A stretch of 64,000 nucleotides of DNA, taken from positions 4,898,001 to 4,962,000 of the forward strand of contig NZ_CP036262.1 in the NCBI RefSeq assembly GCF_007741495.1. The letters are read 5' to 3'. Both the position numbers and the translations under genes were made by a program. The stretch comes from Roseimaritima multifibrata. Lineage in GTDB: Bacteria; Planctomycetota; Planctomycetia; Pirellulales; Pirellulaceae. Every line of letters begins with the position of its first letter. Position 1 is the stretch's first letter. Positions 38,543-47,515 of this stretch are shown here, one piece after another. The notes beneath the pieces were generated by a model that saw only the letters and a list, made by a program, of their open reading frames with translations, was not told the DNA's origin and searched no databases.

Positions 38543-39976
38543 ATGCAGTTACCGATCATTTCCGACGCCTCATCCAATGTCGGCCAGGTACGTGCTGGCG
38601 ATAATCCAAATGGGGATAAAAGGCGCGGGCAATACGCTGTAATCAGCTTGGGTTGCCCGAAAAACCTAGTCGATACCGAGCAGATGCTAGGACGACTGGA
38701 AGAGGACGGATACCGGATGATTTCGGGCACCGATGGAGCCGATTTCGTTGTTATCAACACGTGCGGTTTTATCGATTCGGCGCGAGACGAATCTTTCGGT
38801 GCGATCGACGAGATGCTGGACCTGAAACGGCAGGGTAAAATCGGCGGCGTCGTAGTGACCGGATGTCTAGCCGAACGCCAACGCGACCAATTGCTGGAAG
38901 CTCGTCCTGAAATCGATGCACTTATCGGAGTCTTTGGCCGCGACGAAATCGTTGCGGTCGCCGACCGATTAGCCGGTGGGATTCGCGAGCAACGGACGAT
39001 CTTCCGTCCGGCCCCTGTCCGAGCCCTCCCCGACACCCACCGTGTCGCGGTCACTCCAAGGCACTTTGCCTACTTAAAAATCTCTGAAGGATGTGATCGG
39101 TTGTGCACGTTTTGCGCAATTCCAAAAATGCGAGGCAAACATGCCAGCAAGCCGATCGAAACGATTGTTGCCGAAGCAGAGCAACTGGCTCGATCGGGCG
39201 TCCGGGAAATGGTCGTCGTGGCTCAGGATACGACCTATTACGGCATGGACCTGTACGGGAAACCGCGGCTAACGGAACTGCTGGAAAAACTAGACGCGAT
39301 CGAAGGGCTGGATTGGATTCGGATGATGTACTTCTACCCGATGTACATCGACGACCGGTTGTTAGACACGATCGCCGCCGCCAAGCGGATCGTTCCCTAC
39401 ATTGACATCCCGCTGCAACATGGCAGCAACCAGATGCTTAAACGGATGGCTCGCCGCGTCAACCGCGACGGGATGAATGAGATCCTTGGACGGATGCGAG
39501 AGAAAATCGATCGCTTAGTCCTGCGAACCACGTTCATCACCGGCTTCCCCGGCGAAACCGATCAAGATTTCGATCAACTTGTCGACTTGGTCGAAGAGCA
39601 GCGATTCGAACATCTGGGCGTGTTTACGTATTCGATCGAAGATGGCACCCCGGCCATAAAACTGCCGGCCCGTGTGCCTCTGTCGGTTGCCGAAGAACGT
39701 CGCGACCACTTAATGGCAGTCCAACAACCGATCGCCTTCGCCTGGAATGAAAGCCGTGTTGGCACGACCGAAGAAGTGCTAATCGATAGTGAACTACCGG
39801 AACAACCAGGGATTTGGATCGGCCGAACCTACAGCGATGCTCCCGATATCGATGGCCTCGTTTACGTGACATCGGACCCCGCGCAACCTTTGGCTGCCGG
39901 CCAAATGGTCCCCTGCGAACTCGTTGCTTCGCAAGGCTACGATTTGGTTGGTGTCCCGATTGCAGCCGCACACTAA
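38543..39976 (+). CDS. rimO: Ribosomal protein uS12 methylthiotransferase RimO
   Basis: 477 residues. The N-terminal MTTase domain has Cys38 ([12 protein letters not shown]), Cys74 (NTCGFI) and Cys108 (TGCLAER) for one 4Fe-4S cluster. The radical SAM domain has CDRLCTFC (Cys184, 188, 191), ending with a TRAM domain. [10 protein letters not shown] distinguishes RimO from MiaB. It methylthiolates Asp88/89 of ribosomal protein S12. The first about 30 residues are an unconserved extension. pgsA follows after 69 bp. Confidence 0.95.
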   Translation: MQLPIISDASSNVGQVRAGDNPNGDKRRGQYAVISLGCPKNLVDTEQMLGRLEEDGYRMISGTDGADFVVINTCGFIDSARDESFGAIDEMLDLKRQGKIGGVVVTGCLAERQRDQLLEARPEIDALIGVFGRDEIVAVADRLAGGIREQRTIFRPAPVRALPDTHRVAVTPRHFAYLKISEGCDRLCTFCAIPKMRGKHASKPIETIVAEAEQLARSGVREMVVVAQDTTYYGMDLYGKPRLTELLEKLDAIEGLDWIRMMYFYPMYIDDRLLDTIAAAKRIVPYIDIPLQHGSNQMLKRMARRVNRDGMNEILGRMREKIDRLVLRTTFITGFPGETDQDFDQLVDLVEEQRFEHLGVFTYSIEDGTPAIKLPARVPLSVAEERRDHLMAVQQPIAFAWNESRVGTTEEVLIDSELPEQPGIWIGRTYSDAPDIDGLVYVTSDPAQPLAAGQMVPCELVASQGYDLVGVPIAAAH

Positions 39977-40045
39977 CTCCTCCGATTGCATACGCGTAGG
40001 TGGCGGAGTGGTCCGCTTCCCGTGCTTCAGGAGAACTAACGACCG

Positions 40046-40636
40046 ATGACCAGCATGTCTTCTTCTACAACCGTTTCGCCCTACAACGTACCGAACCTGC
40101 TGACGTCCATCCGCTTCATCCTTGCAGTCGGTGTGATTGCATTCATTGCGATGTCTTGGTTTGGAACCGCATTGGTAACGTTTGTCATTGCCGCGTCCAC
40201 CGACTGGATGGACGGCTATTACGCTAGGCGATATGGCCAAGTCACCAAACTAGGACGGATCTTTGACCCGTTTGTCGATAAAATTATCGTCTGTGGTGCC
40301 TTCACCAGTCTGGTCGAAATCAGCGGGTCCGGAGTCGCTGCCTGGATGGCCATCATTGTCATCGGACGCGAATTATTAGTCACCAGCCTTCGCGGAATGG
40401 TCGAAGGTGCAGGAGGCGATTTTTCCGCCAGCCAGCTTGGTAAATGGAAGATGGTCCTGCAGTGCGTCGCAATTGGTTTTACACTGCTTTGCTTAGCACT
40501 GCAGACCCCCGAGCCATGGTTGGTTTGGGTTACGATGGGAACCTTGTGGGGCGCTATCTTGCTAACCGTTTACTCGGGAATTGACTATGTCATCATCGCC
40601 TCGAGAGTGATGACTTCCGAAACTCCCGCGAAGTAA
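40046..40636 (+). CDS. pgsA: CDP-diacylglycerol-glycerol-3-phosphate 3-phosphatidyltransferase
   Basis: 196 residues, five or six membrane segments. The CDP-alcohol phosphotransferase signature D-x2-DG-x2-AR-x8-G-x3-D-x3-D is complete in DWMDGYYARRYGQVTKLGRIF and the DPFVD that follows. The NVPNLLTSIRFIL start and GRELLVTSLRG are PgsA-like. It makes phosphatidylglycerol phosphate in the inner membrane. The 8-residue spacing contrasts with the Pcs-like protein at 7218. It is followed by a CPBP protease gene 5 bp away. Confidence 0.9.
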   Translation: MTSMSSSTTVSPYNVPNLLTSIRFILAVGVIAFIAMSWFGTALVTFVIAASTDWMDGYYARRYGQVTKLGRIFDPFVDKIIVCGAFTSLVEISGSGVAAWMAIIVIGRELLVTSLRGMVEGAGGDFSASQLGKWKMVLQCVAIGFTLLCLALQTPEPWLVWVTMGTLWGAILLTVYSGIDYVIIASRVMTSETPAK

Positions 40637-40641
40637 ATTTG

Positions 40642-41775
40642 ATGGCTGAATTAGGGATCCAACTGCTGATGGCCTTCATGGCCAGCTTGTTAGTCGGAGG
40701 ACTGTTTGCCTGGAGCTGGACGTTTTACCGATTGATAAAACGCCTGCCCGTCTTTCCTCCAGAACCTCGGTTACCGATCAACTGGGGACTTGCCGAAGTC
40801 CTGATGACCCTTGGCGTCTATATCCTGGCGACAACGATCCTGGGGGTTGCTGCACTCTTCGCAGGAGTCCAATTCACCGAACAGATTCCGACGTCAAGCG
40901 AACAGGACTTGGCACAGACCGTACAAAAATCAGCGACGAGCGAACCGCTTTCGCCGCAAGCAGAACCGTCAGCAGAAACCGAAACGGCAGATTCCGAAGC
41001 GGGTTCACTTGCGATCTCCGATTCCGAAACAGAATCAACCACCGACCGGCCGCCACCTCCACCGCATCAATCCGCAGAACGGATAGGAGCCTTTCTAACG
41101 ATCGACGCAACAGCTCGACTAGTGACAATTGCCGTGGTCCTTGGGCTGCTGTCTCTTTTCGATCGCAAGATCATTCGCCGAATGGGTTGGATACCCAAAC
41201 GTCGAGACTTCAGATTGGGGGTTGTCGCGGCTTGCATGCTGTTGCCCCTGCTGTTCTTGTTTCAATCGGTCCTGAACTATTACGTACCGTATGAGCACAG
41301 CGTTTTAGACGTCATCAGTCAACAACCACCGCAGTGGGTATTGTTGGCAATGGCCTTTACGTCGGTGATCGCTGCTCCACTGGCCGAAGAGTTCTTTTTC
41401 CGTGGGATGCTTCAAGGGGGCCTGCAACGGATTGCCAACGCCGGACTGGATCGCCAGATTGCAGCGGAGCAACAAAGCAATTTACCGGCAGACACTTCGG
41501 CAGACTTGGCAGAAGAACCTCTAGCTCCACGCCGTGACTGGAACCAGATCGTCACCAGCAATCAAGTCGCTCAGTGGCCGTTTTGGCCTATCCTGGTTTC
41601 CAGTCTGTTCTTTGCATTGGTCCATTTCGGACAAGGGGCGGCCCCGATTTCGCTCTTCTTTTTCTCGCTAGGACTTGGGCTGCTGTACCATTTAACCGGC
41701 AGGTTATGGGCCAGCATCACCGTGCACGCGATGCTAAACGCAATCAGCACCGCAATGGCCATCCTGTCGGTCTAA
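40642..41775 (+). CDS. CPBP family intramembrane metalloprotease
   Basis: 377 residues with about eight membrane segments and a Ser/Glu/Thr-rich acidic loop at about 95-150. The Abi/CAAX-protease motifs are AEEFFFRGML (EExxxR), LVHFGQG (His) and HAMLNAIS (HxxxN). ATG 40642 starts 5 bp after pgsA, so the two are likely cotranscribed. Members are glutamic-type intramembrane proteases that process prenylated or secreted peptides, or give bacteriocin immunity; the substrate here is unknown. Confidence 0.85.
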   Translation: MAELGIQLLMAFMASLLVGGLFAWSWTFYRLIKRLPVFPPEPRLPINWGLAEVLMTLGVYILATTILGVAALFAGVQFTEQIPTSSEQDLAQTVQKSATSEPLSPQAEPSAETETADSEAGSLAISDSETESTTDRPPPPPHQSAERIGAFLTIDATARLVTIAVVLGLLSLFDRKIIRRMGWIPKRRDFRLGVVAACMLLPLLFLFQSVLNYYVPYEHSVLDVISQQPPQWVLLAMAFTSVIAAPLAEEFFFRGMLQGGLQRIANAGLDRQIAAEQQSNLPADTSADLAEEPLAPRRDWNQIVTSNQVAQWPFWPILVSSLFFALVHFGQGAAPISLFFFSLGLGLLYHLTGRLWASITVHAMLNAISTAMAILSV

Positions 41776-41815
41776 CGGACCACAGAACAGCAGTAACAAT
41801 GGCTGGCAGGCTGAT

Positions 41816-43102
41816 CTAGGTTGCCAACGATTTCTTGAGTTGCTTCATTGTTTCAGCCTGCCGTTGTTCGACGAAGGCTTTTGCCTTGGCCGCTTTCGCT
41901 TTGGCCGCTTCGGGTTGGGTTGCGATTTGCATGACCGCAGCCGGGATTTTGGCGACCTGCGATTCATCATCCAAATCGAACAACCAGTCTTCCAAACCGA
42001 TGTCTTGCCACATGAACCCTTTGCTGGTCTGTTCCGCAAATCGACAGACGATTGCGGGAACTCCGTGGCCGACACACATGATCGGCGAATGCATCTCATT
42101 GCCAAACAGACCTGCACTTCGGACATAAGTGCTAACCGCTTCGCCGGTTAACCAGTAGTCCGGTCTCCAGACCACCCGTTTCAGGACGTCGGCTGGCAAC
42201 CGATCATAAAGAACCTCTTTGCCAACTCGCATTTGCGTTTGGTCTTCGGGGCACAACAAAATCTTCAAATCGGTTTCTCGAACGACTTGCATGATCGACT
42301 GCCGCAACGCTTCATGATCATGTTCCTTCATCTGTTCATTGCGAGCATGTTTCACCGGATCCAATTCGCGCTTCTTTTCCGGAATGGTCCAGTAAGGCGT
42401 GTACCGCAAACGCGGAATACAGCACAAGAATTTGCCAGCCTGCAGATCGTGACTCTGCAAGAAAGCATCCGCTTTTTCATCATCGCGAAGGTCACAGGCA
42501 AAGGCACCATCGGGGCCAAATTCCATGACCGGCGATTTACAGTCCAGCGACTTCGCGAATTCCAGTGACTTTGAATCACGGAAGTAGACAAATTCAGCGT
42601 TGCTCAGGACATCCACAGTCTTCTGCAGTGCGGCATTGGACGTTGGCTTCGTCGACGCGGATCCTTTGAACGGCAGAGTGATCCCGTAGACCCCATACGG
42701 TTTGCCAGTCGCTTCGGACCAGCGGATCACATCGCGCTGCGCGACCAACGAGGGTCCCGATCCATGCAGAAGAAAATCGTTTTCATCAAACGCCCGTTTT
42801 AAATCGGCAGCTCCTTTGATAAATCGAACATTTGGAAACTGATCGCGCAGAATCTGTTCCACTCCGTTGCCAAGGTTACTAGGCCAAAGAGTAACCTCCA
42901 CATCCGGCAGATGCGTTTCCAAAATCCGAAGGACGCCTGGAGTATGGGCGATGTCACCGATATTCACCGTCTGCCAGGACGATCGCAATAGGATTCGTTT
43001 CGGGCTTGATTCCGCGGCACGGGTGAGAGTCGCCCCTGCGGTCAATAAAGCTACCTGAGACAAAAAATGACGACGCGGATTCGAAAGGGTCATGGAGGGC
43101 AT
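41816..43102 (-). CDS. Tat-exported polysaccharide pyruvyl transferase family protein
   Basis: 428 residues. The leader [22 protein letters not shown] is Tat-type. The body resembles the CsaB/WcaK family: [15 protein letters not shown] near the N-terminus, [25 protein letters not shown], a second half with [10 protein letters not shown] and [23 protein letters not shown], and a Lys/Ala-rich C-terminus. Known family members are cytosolic and use phosphoenolpyruvate to pyruvylate glycans, so export of one is odd. It is monocistronic; the MOSC gene diverges from it. Confidence 0.75.
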   Translation of the reverse strand: MPSMTLSNPRRHFLSQVALLTAGATLTRAAESSPKRILLRSSWQTVNIGDIAHTPGVLRILETHLPDVEVTLWPSNLGNGVEQILRDQFPNVRFIKGAADLKRAFDENDFLLHGSGPSLVAQRDVIRWSEATGKPYGVYGITLPFKGSASTKPTSNAALQKTVDVLSNAEFVYFRDSKSLEFAKSLDCKSPVMEFGPDGAFACDLRDDEKADAFLQSHDLQAGKFLCCIPRLRYTPYWTIPEKKRELDPVKHARNEQMKEHDHEALRQSIMQVVRETDLKILLCPEDQTQMRVGKEVLYDRLPADVLKRVVWRPDYWLTGEAVSTYVRSAGLFGNEMHSPIMCVGHGVPAIVCRFAEQTSKGFMWQDIGLEDWLFDLDDESQVAKIPAAVMQIATQPEAAKAKAAKAKAFVEQRQAETMKQLKKSLAT

Positions 43103-43263
43103 GCTTGATTAGTGAGTATGGATGGTATGGCGTGATTCCCTCGGGACCGGCAAGCGGCCGCGGTGCCAAGCAAACGATGAGGGAAGCCTCCATTGTAAGT
43201 CGCCTGACCGGCGAGCGTGACAACTATCTGCAAGCCGTCCCACGGAGGTCTCGCAGCCCTATA

Positions 43264-44022
43264 ATGACAGCTGTCCACCAATTGCTTTCCGCCAACGAAA
43301 AGAGAAATCGAGTGACCATTCAGCTGCTTTCTCTTCAGGTTGGAATGCCTGAGATCCTTGATCCGGAAAAACCGTGGACCTCTGGAATTGGCAAGACCGC
43401 GGTATCCGACCCGCGTTGGATCGGGCAAACCCAAATCGAAGGAGATGGACAAGCCGATCAAGTCCATCATGGCGGGCCTCATAAAGCGGTATGCGTTTAT
43501 TCGGCGGACCACTATCCCTACTGGCGCGAGCAGCATCGCGACAAGAAATGGCCATGGGGATCTTTTGGCGAAAATTTTACCGTCCAAAACCTCTCGGAAA
43601 CCGAGGTTTGCATCGGCGATATCTGGAAGATCGGAGAAACCAAACTTCAGGTTTCCCAGCCGCGTCAGCCCTGCTGGAAGCTGGCTCGATTCTGGGACAT
43701 CAAAGACCTTGCACTGCAGGTCCAACAGAACGGGAAGACAGGTTGGTATTTACGAGTCCTAGAGGAAGGGCGTGTGCAGGCGGGTATGTCAATCTTGCTG
43801 GAGTCGCGATCGAATCCTCGCTGGACGATCGCGGCGGCCAATGAAATCATGCACCACGACAAGCAAAACGTTGCCGCTGCGGCAGACCTCCTGGCCCTGC
43901 CGGAACTCTCGCCCAGCTGGGTCGAAACGCTTACTAAACGTGTCCAAAAACAGGCTCCAGCCGATCCACAACAGCGACTGTCCGGCAACTCCAGCGACGT
44001 CTCGTCGCCAGAGAGCGAATAA
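43264..44022 (+). CDS. MOSC domain protein (YiiM-like)
   Basis: 252 residues from ATG 43264; a GTG at 43312 (TIQLLSLQVGMP) is an equally good start. The MOSC core shows VHHGGPHKAVCVYSADHYPYW, GSFGENFTVQNLSETEVCIGD and SQPRQPCWKLARFW, with Cys in the position of the sulfur-carrying residue of molybdenum-cofactor sulfurases. The C-terminal helical part matches the 3-alpha domain of YiiM. YiiM helps detoxify N-hydroxylated bases with molybdenum cofactor. No partner is nearby. Confidence 0.85.
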   Translation: MTAVHQLLSANEKRNRVTIQLLSLQVGMPEILDPEKPWTSGIGKTAVSDPRWIGQTQIEGDGQADQVHHGGPHKAVCVYSADHYPYWREQHRDKKWPWGSFGENFTVQNLSETEVCIGDIWKIGETKLQVSQPRQPCWKLARFWDIKDLALQVQQNGKTGWYLRVLEEGRVQAGMSILLESRSNPRWTIAAANEIMHHDKQNVAAAADLLALPELSPSWVETLTKRVQKQAPADPQQRLSGNSSDVSSPESE

Positions 44023-44068
44023 TCCGACTTGGGTTTTTCGACAGGGTGAACCGATCGTTGATCGCAAG

Positions 44069-44092
44069 GATCCTACGATCCTACGATCCTAC
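44069..44092. repeat. 8-bp tandem repeat, 3 copies
   Basis: GATCCTAC occurs three times without gaps in the 223-bp stretch between the MOSC and sigma-factor genes. It may be a simple slippage product or a binding site. Confidence 0.7.
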
Positions 44093-44245
44093 GCAGGGAG
44101 CGGCGATGTCTATCTAGCGAGGAAAGAGACACGCTATAAAAAAGGTTCAAGAAACGGACAGAAATCGTGGGAAACCCGCGATCGAGCGGTGACTAATAAG
44201 TAGAACGCACCTGTCCGAGACCGCTTTTCCTGCATTGCACGGCTC

Positions 44246-44737
44246 ATGGATTCTCAATCCCTTCAAACCCTCATCGACCAACACGGTGCGGCTTTGAAAC
44301 TGATTGCCAGCCAGTACTGTGATCACGCGGAAGACGCGGTCCAAGAGGCGCTGCTTGCGCTCATCGATCAACACGAACCTCCACGCGATGTGCCGGCATG
44401 GATGTTTACCACGGTGCGTCGAAAAGCGATGAATATGACTCGCGCTGAAGTGCGTAGACGCAAACATCACCGCCATGCAGGCGAAAACCACGCTGCTTGG
44501 TTCTGTGAATCCCCCACGGAGCCATCCTTGCCCGGGGACTGCCAAGCCGCCCTAAAACAACTAAATCCTCAAAATCGAGAAATTGTCATTTTAAGAATTT
44601 GGGGAGAACAGACCTTTGAACAAATCGCCACGGTTGTCCAGTTGTCGCTCAGCACCGTGCATCGCCGCTACCAAGATGCGATTGCGGAACTGGAACGACA
44701 TATCGCGGATCCCACCACGACGGAGATAAACCAATGA
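44246..44737 (+). CDS. RNA polymerase sigma factor, ECF type
   Basis: 163 residues. Region 2 is CDHAEDAVQEALLALIDQ to VPAWMFTTVRRKAMNMTRAE (core and -10 binding), with a basic RRRKHHRH stretch after it. Region 4 is LKQLNPQNREIVILRIWGEQTFEQIATVVQLSLSTVHRRY, a helix-turn-helix for the -35 element. Size and the lack of regions 1 and 3 fit an ECF sigma factor. The stop codon overlaps the start of the following gene (ATGA), so the two are translationally coupled. Confidence 0.88.
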   Translation: MDSQSLQTLIDQHGAALKLIASQYCDHAEDAVQEALLALIDQHEPPRDVPAWMFTTVRRKAMNMTRAEVRRRKHHRHAGENHAAWFCESPTEPSLPGDCQAALKQLNPQNREIVILRIWGEQTFEQIATVVQLSLSTVHRRYQDAIAELERHIADPTTTEINQ

Positions 44738-45378
44738 ACCAACACAATCCTTTTGAAGATCGGCTGCGAAAACTGAAGCCTCAACCGGTTCAGTTGGATG
44801 CTTCGTCGGTTTTGGAATCGGCAAGTCGCCTATCGGCATCCCTGGCTTCTCGTCCATCGGAATCGACGGTCACTCCCCCAACACACAATCGCTACCCCGG
44901 CTGGCTGGTCACGTCGGTCGGGTTGTCAGGATTTGCAGCAGGAATCCTGTTGACGTTGGGGACAGTTGCGATGCTGTCAGACAACCGCCCCAAACAAGTT
45001 GCCAATGACGCCCCACCCAATACAGCGCCCGTCATCGCTACGACGAAGACCCCAGAACCTACGATAGCGGACACAAACTTGGCAGGTACCGAGAAACCAC
45101 TAACCGAAAAAACAAGCAAGAGCGGGACGCTGCCAACTAAGGGACAGAGTTCGCTGCAGATGGCGGAGGATCAATGGGTGAGCCTCCTTGAGCAATCGAC
45201 CTTATCGGTGCGTGCCGTCCATCCATCGCCAGCCGCGAAATCCAACCAAGATTCCAATCGATGGGCCGTGCAATTCAATCCAGTTGCCGATTCCCCCTCT
45301 GCGCTGCCCGTTAAAAAACAGATCCTTACGGCTCGCTCCATGGATGTCGTCGACCAGTGGCTAGGCGGGGAATCCTAG
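44734..45378 (+). CDS. Single-pass membrane protein, putative anti-sigma factor
   Basis: 214 residues. A short soluble N-terminus (about 55 residues) is followed by one membrane helix (WLVTSVGLSGFAAGILLTLGTVAML) and a low-complexity Thr/Pro/Lys-rich outer part. This layout and the ATGA overlap with the sigma gene fit an anti-sigma factor, but there is no zinc-binding HxxxCxxC motif, so the role is inferred from position. No other similarity is recognised. Confidence 0.55.
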   Translation: MNQHNPFEDRLRKLKPQPVQLDASSVLESASRLSASLASRPSESTVTPPTHNRYPGWLVTSVGLSGFAAGILLTLGTVAMLSDNRPKQVANDAPPNTAPVIATTKTPEPTIADTNLAGTEKPLTEKTSKSGTLPTKGQSSLQMAEDQWVSLLEQSTLSVRAVHPSPAAKSNQDSNRWAVQFNPVADSPSALPVKKQILTARSMDVVDQWLGGES

Positions 45379-45427
45379 TAAATAACAGGAACGCAGCGGT
45401 AACTCGCTGCCCTATCTGATCCTGGCT

Positions 45428-45484
45428 CCCCTCTCCCCTTCGCTGAATGCGAGTGGAGCTCGCATTCAGCGAAGGGGAGAGGGG
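45428..45484. repeat. Hairpin element, 26-bp perfect arms
   Basis: CCCCTCTCCCCTTCGCTGAA and six more bases (45428-45453) are perfectly inverted at 45459-45484 around TGGAG. The flanks CTGGCT and CTGGGGGAGGGGGG recur, inverted, at the element near 45734. Confidence 0.9.
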
Positions 45485-45733
45485 CTGGGGGAGGGGGGTA
45501 TGCGTTCGTTTGTGGATACGCTTTGGGACGAACCAATTCGTCGGCTTCCGTCATCGCGGAGCCAATTCCTACACAAGCTGGACAGCGACCAAATGCTGCA
45601 AACCACTCAACACAGATAGCCATTTTGCAATTTGCAATTCTCCTTACTTACAAGCCAGTTTCGTAGGAGACACGCCCAACGCAATCTGCCCAGCTATCCA
45701 CCATAGATTTCTTTTCGGCCCCCGCACCCCCAG

Positions 45734-45790
45734 CCCCTCTCCCCCAAATCCCAGGCAAGCTCCACTTGCCTGAAATTTGAGGGGGAGGGG
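45734..45790. repeat. Hairpin element, inverted relative of the one at 45428
   Basis: Outer arms CCCCTCTCCCCCAAAT and ATTTGAGGGGGAGGGG (two mismatches) and an inner AGGCAAG/CTTGCCT stem around CTCCA. Outer sequence is shared in opposite orientation with the 45428 element. Confidence 0.75.
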
Positions 45791-45870
45791 AGCCAGAGTG
45801 AGTTTAGCTGACGACGCATTCCTGCAAAATTTTAGTCTCGTTTCCCGTCTCGTTTAAAAGTGCCTTTTGC

Positions 45871-47454
45871 ATGCCTCCCTTAAAAACCTTTTGGCCGCGT
45901 TACGTTACGACCGTTTTATGTGTACTGGGATTGCTTCTAACAACACCGGTCATCGCTCAGCAAAACGAACTGCAAGGCAATTCGAAATCGGAATCGGATT
46001 CGAAAAAGCCTGCAAGTCATGAACGATGGATCACTCAACAAGACGAAAATGGAAATATTCAGGTCCGGCACCTCACACTCCATTCGGCGGCCGAACCGCG
46101 TCCCGCGTTGCGGTACCAACTGATACCCGATGCATTCCATGCGAAGCCGGGTAATTCGGCGATCTATTACCTTAAGGCAATGGGATTTCTAGAGCAGCAC
46201 AATGCGCAAGAAAAACTGACGCAGATCTTCCGTCAAGCTCATCAGAAGGCGAGCGAAGCGGGCATCCAACAGAATTTGCTCGAACCTTATGTCTGGGAGG
46301 ACATGCCGCCAGACCAACTGCCACTGGAAGAAGTCAAAGAATACTTGTCTCTGACATCGTTCCAGGCGGAACTTCTAAAGGAAGCTGCCGCTCGCCGAGA
46401 CTTTGATTTAGAACGGAACCTGCAAGACGTCGATAGCGTGATTGGCTATCTGTTGCCAGAAATCCAAGGCATGCGTCAACTGGCACGGACCAATAGCATT
46501 CGCTCCCGCGTGGCAATCGCCGAAGAGCGATATGACGATGCGATGGAAACCATCGGCCAACAATTCGCTTTGGGCCGTCACCTGGGACAGGATGACTTTT
46601 TTGTCTCCAACCTGGTTGGGGTTGCGATCGCGTCGATCGGTTGGTCCGATCTACTGTCGCTGCAAGAACAAACGAACGCGCCAAGTCTCTACTGGGCCCT
46701 TGCCAGTTTGCCCGCCCCATTAGTCGATACCGGACGTGCCGAAGCGGTGGAACGCAAAATACTGTACGAAGAATTCATAACTTTCAAACGCGTCACGGAA
46801 GCTCCGCAACCTGCCGGATACTGGCAAGCATGGGTCAAAGACTTGGCTGACGAACGGTTCGAATGGATGTTGGAAATCAGCGATCCTGGCCCTGAACTGC
46901 GAAGGACAGCACTCGTCGCTGCGATCGCGACAAGCTACCCCAGTGCAAAAAAGTACCTGATCGAAGAACTTGGATTCGATCCCAAACAAGTCGAAGCCTA
47001 TCCCACGGCTCAAGTGGTCAGCTTGGCGACCGTCAAGTTCTACGATTTTTGGCGAGATGAGTTCTACAAATGGCATTGCCTTCCATATTGGCAGGTGACG
47101 GAATCGAGCGATGCCAACAGCGTGGAGCGACGGTTTCGCGACGCCTGTAAAAACGCGGGATGGTTTTCTAAACCGACGGAGCAACTACTTCCCGCACTGT
47201 TTGCATTTCGCAGCGCCCAGGTCCGGGCCCAACAACAGATCGCGATGGCTCAGACCGTCGAGGCAATTCGCCTGCATCTACACCAGCATGATGGCAATTT
47301 CCCTGAATCGCTTGCAGACCTTTCGTTTCCAGCTCCCTTGGACCCCGCGAACAACCAACCTTTCCAATACGAAAGAGCAGGGGAGACGTTTGTATTAGAA
47401 GGACAAAGCTTGTCAAACCGAAGAACGCGGCTTGTCCTTCATAACGCTCCCTAA
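45871..47454 (+). CDS. Secreted protein of unknown function
   Basis: 527 residues with a signal peptide (ending near VIAQQ, residue 28). I do not recognise a known domain. The central part is helical with patterns such as QLARTNSIRSRVAIAEERYDDAMETIGQQFALGRHL, and the C-terminal third has TVEAIRLHLHQHDGNFPESLADLSFPAPLDPANNQPFQYERAGETFVL, which resembles the end of type IV pilin-like or 'DUF1559-type' planctomycete proteins that carry a Pro-rich substrate loop. It is probably periplasmic. The following gene, also secreted, starts 62 bp downstream. Confidence 0.6.
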   Translation: MPPLKTFWPRYVTTVLCVLGLLLTTPVIAQQNELQGNSKSESDSKKPASHERWITQQDENGNIQVRHLTLHSAAEPRPALRYQLIPDAFHAKPGNSAIYYLKAMGFLEQHNAQEKLTQIFRQAHQKASEAGIQQNLLEPYVWEDMPPDQLPLEEVKEYLSLTSFQAELLKEAAARRDFDLERNLQDVDSVIGYLLPEIQGMRQLARTNSIRSRVAIAEERYDDAMETIGQQFALGRHLGQDDFFVSNLVGVAIASIGWSDLLSLQEQTNAPSLYWALASLPAPLVDTGRAEAVERKILYEEFITFKRVTEAPQPAGYWQAWVKDLADERFEWMLEISDPGPELRRTALVAAIATSYPSAKKYLIEELGFDPKQVEAYPTAQVVSLATVKFYDFWRDEFYKWHCLPYWQVTESSDANSVERRFRDACKNAGWFSKPTEQLLPALFAFRSAQVRAQQQIAMAQTVEAIRLHLHQHDGNFPESLADLSFPAPLDPANNQPFQYERAGETFVLEGQSLSNRRTRLVLHNAP

Positions 47455-47515
47455 CAAATCCCAACCCGCCGCGGAAGCGAGGGACCTCACCACCACACCG
47501 TCACGAAAGTTCTCC

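Larger units (their letters stand above)
45379..45870. other. 492-bp gene-free region with two hairpin elements
   Basis: It lies between the putative anti-sigma gene and a secreted protein gene. It holds two inverted copies of one hairpin element (45428-45484 and 45734-45790); the sequence between them shows nothing recognisable. Confidence 0.6.

Noticed and set aside
40000-40045. tRNA-like GGTGGCGGAGTGGTCCGCTT just before pgsA
   Set aside because: It resembles the start of a tRNA-Ser/Leu gene, but there is no matching acceptor arm or T loop before the pgsA start, and the gap is only about 70 bp.
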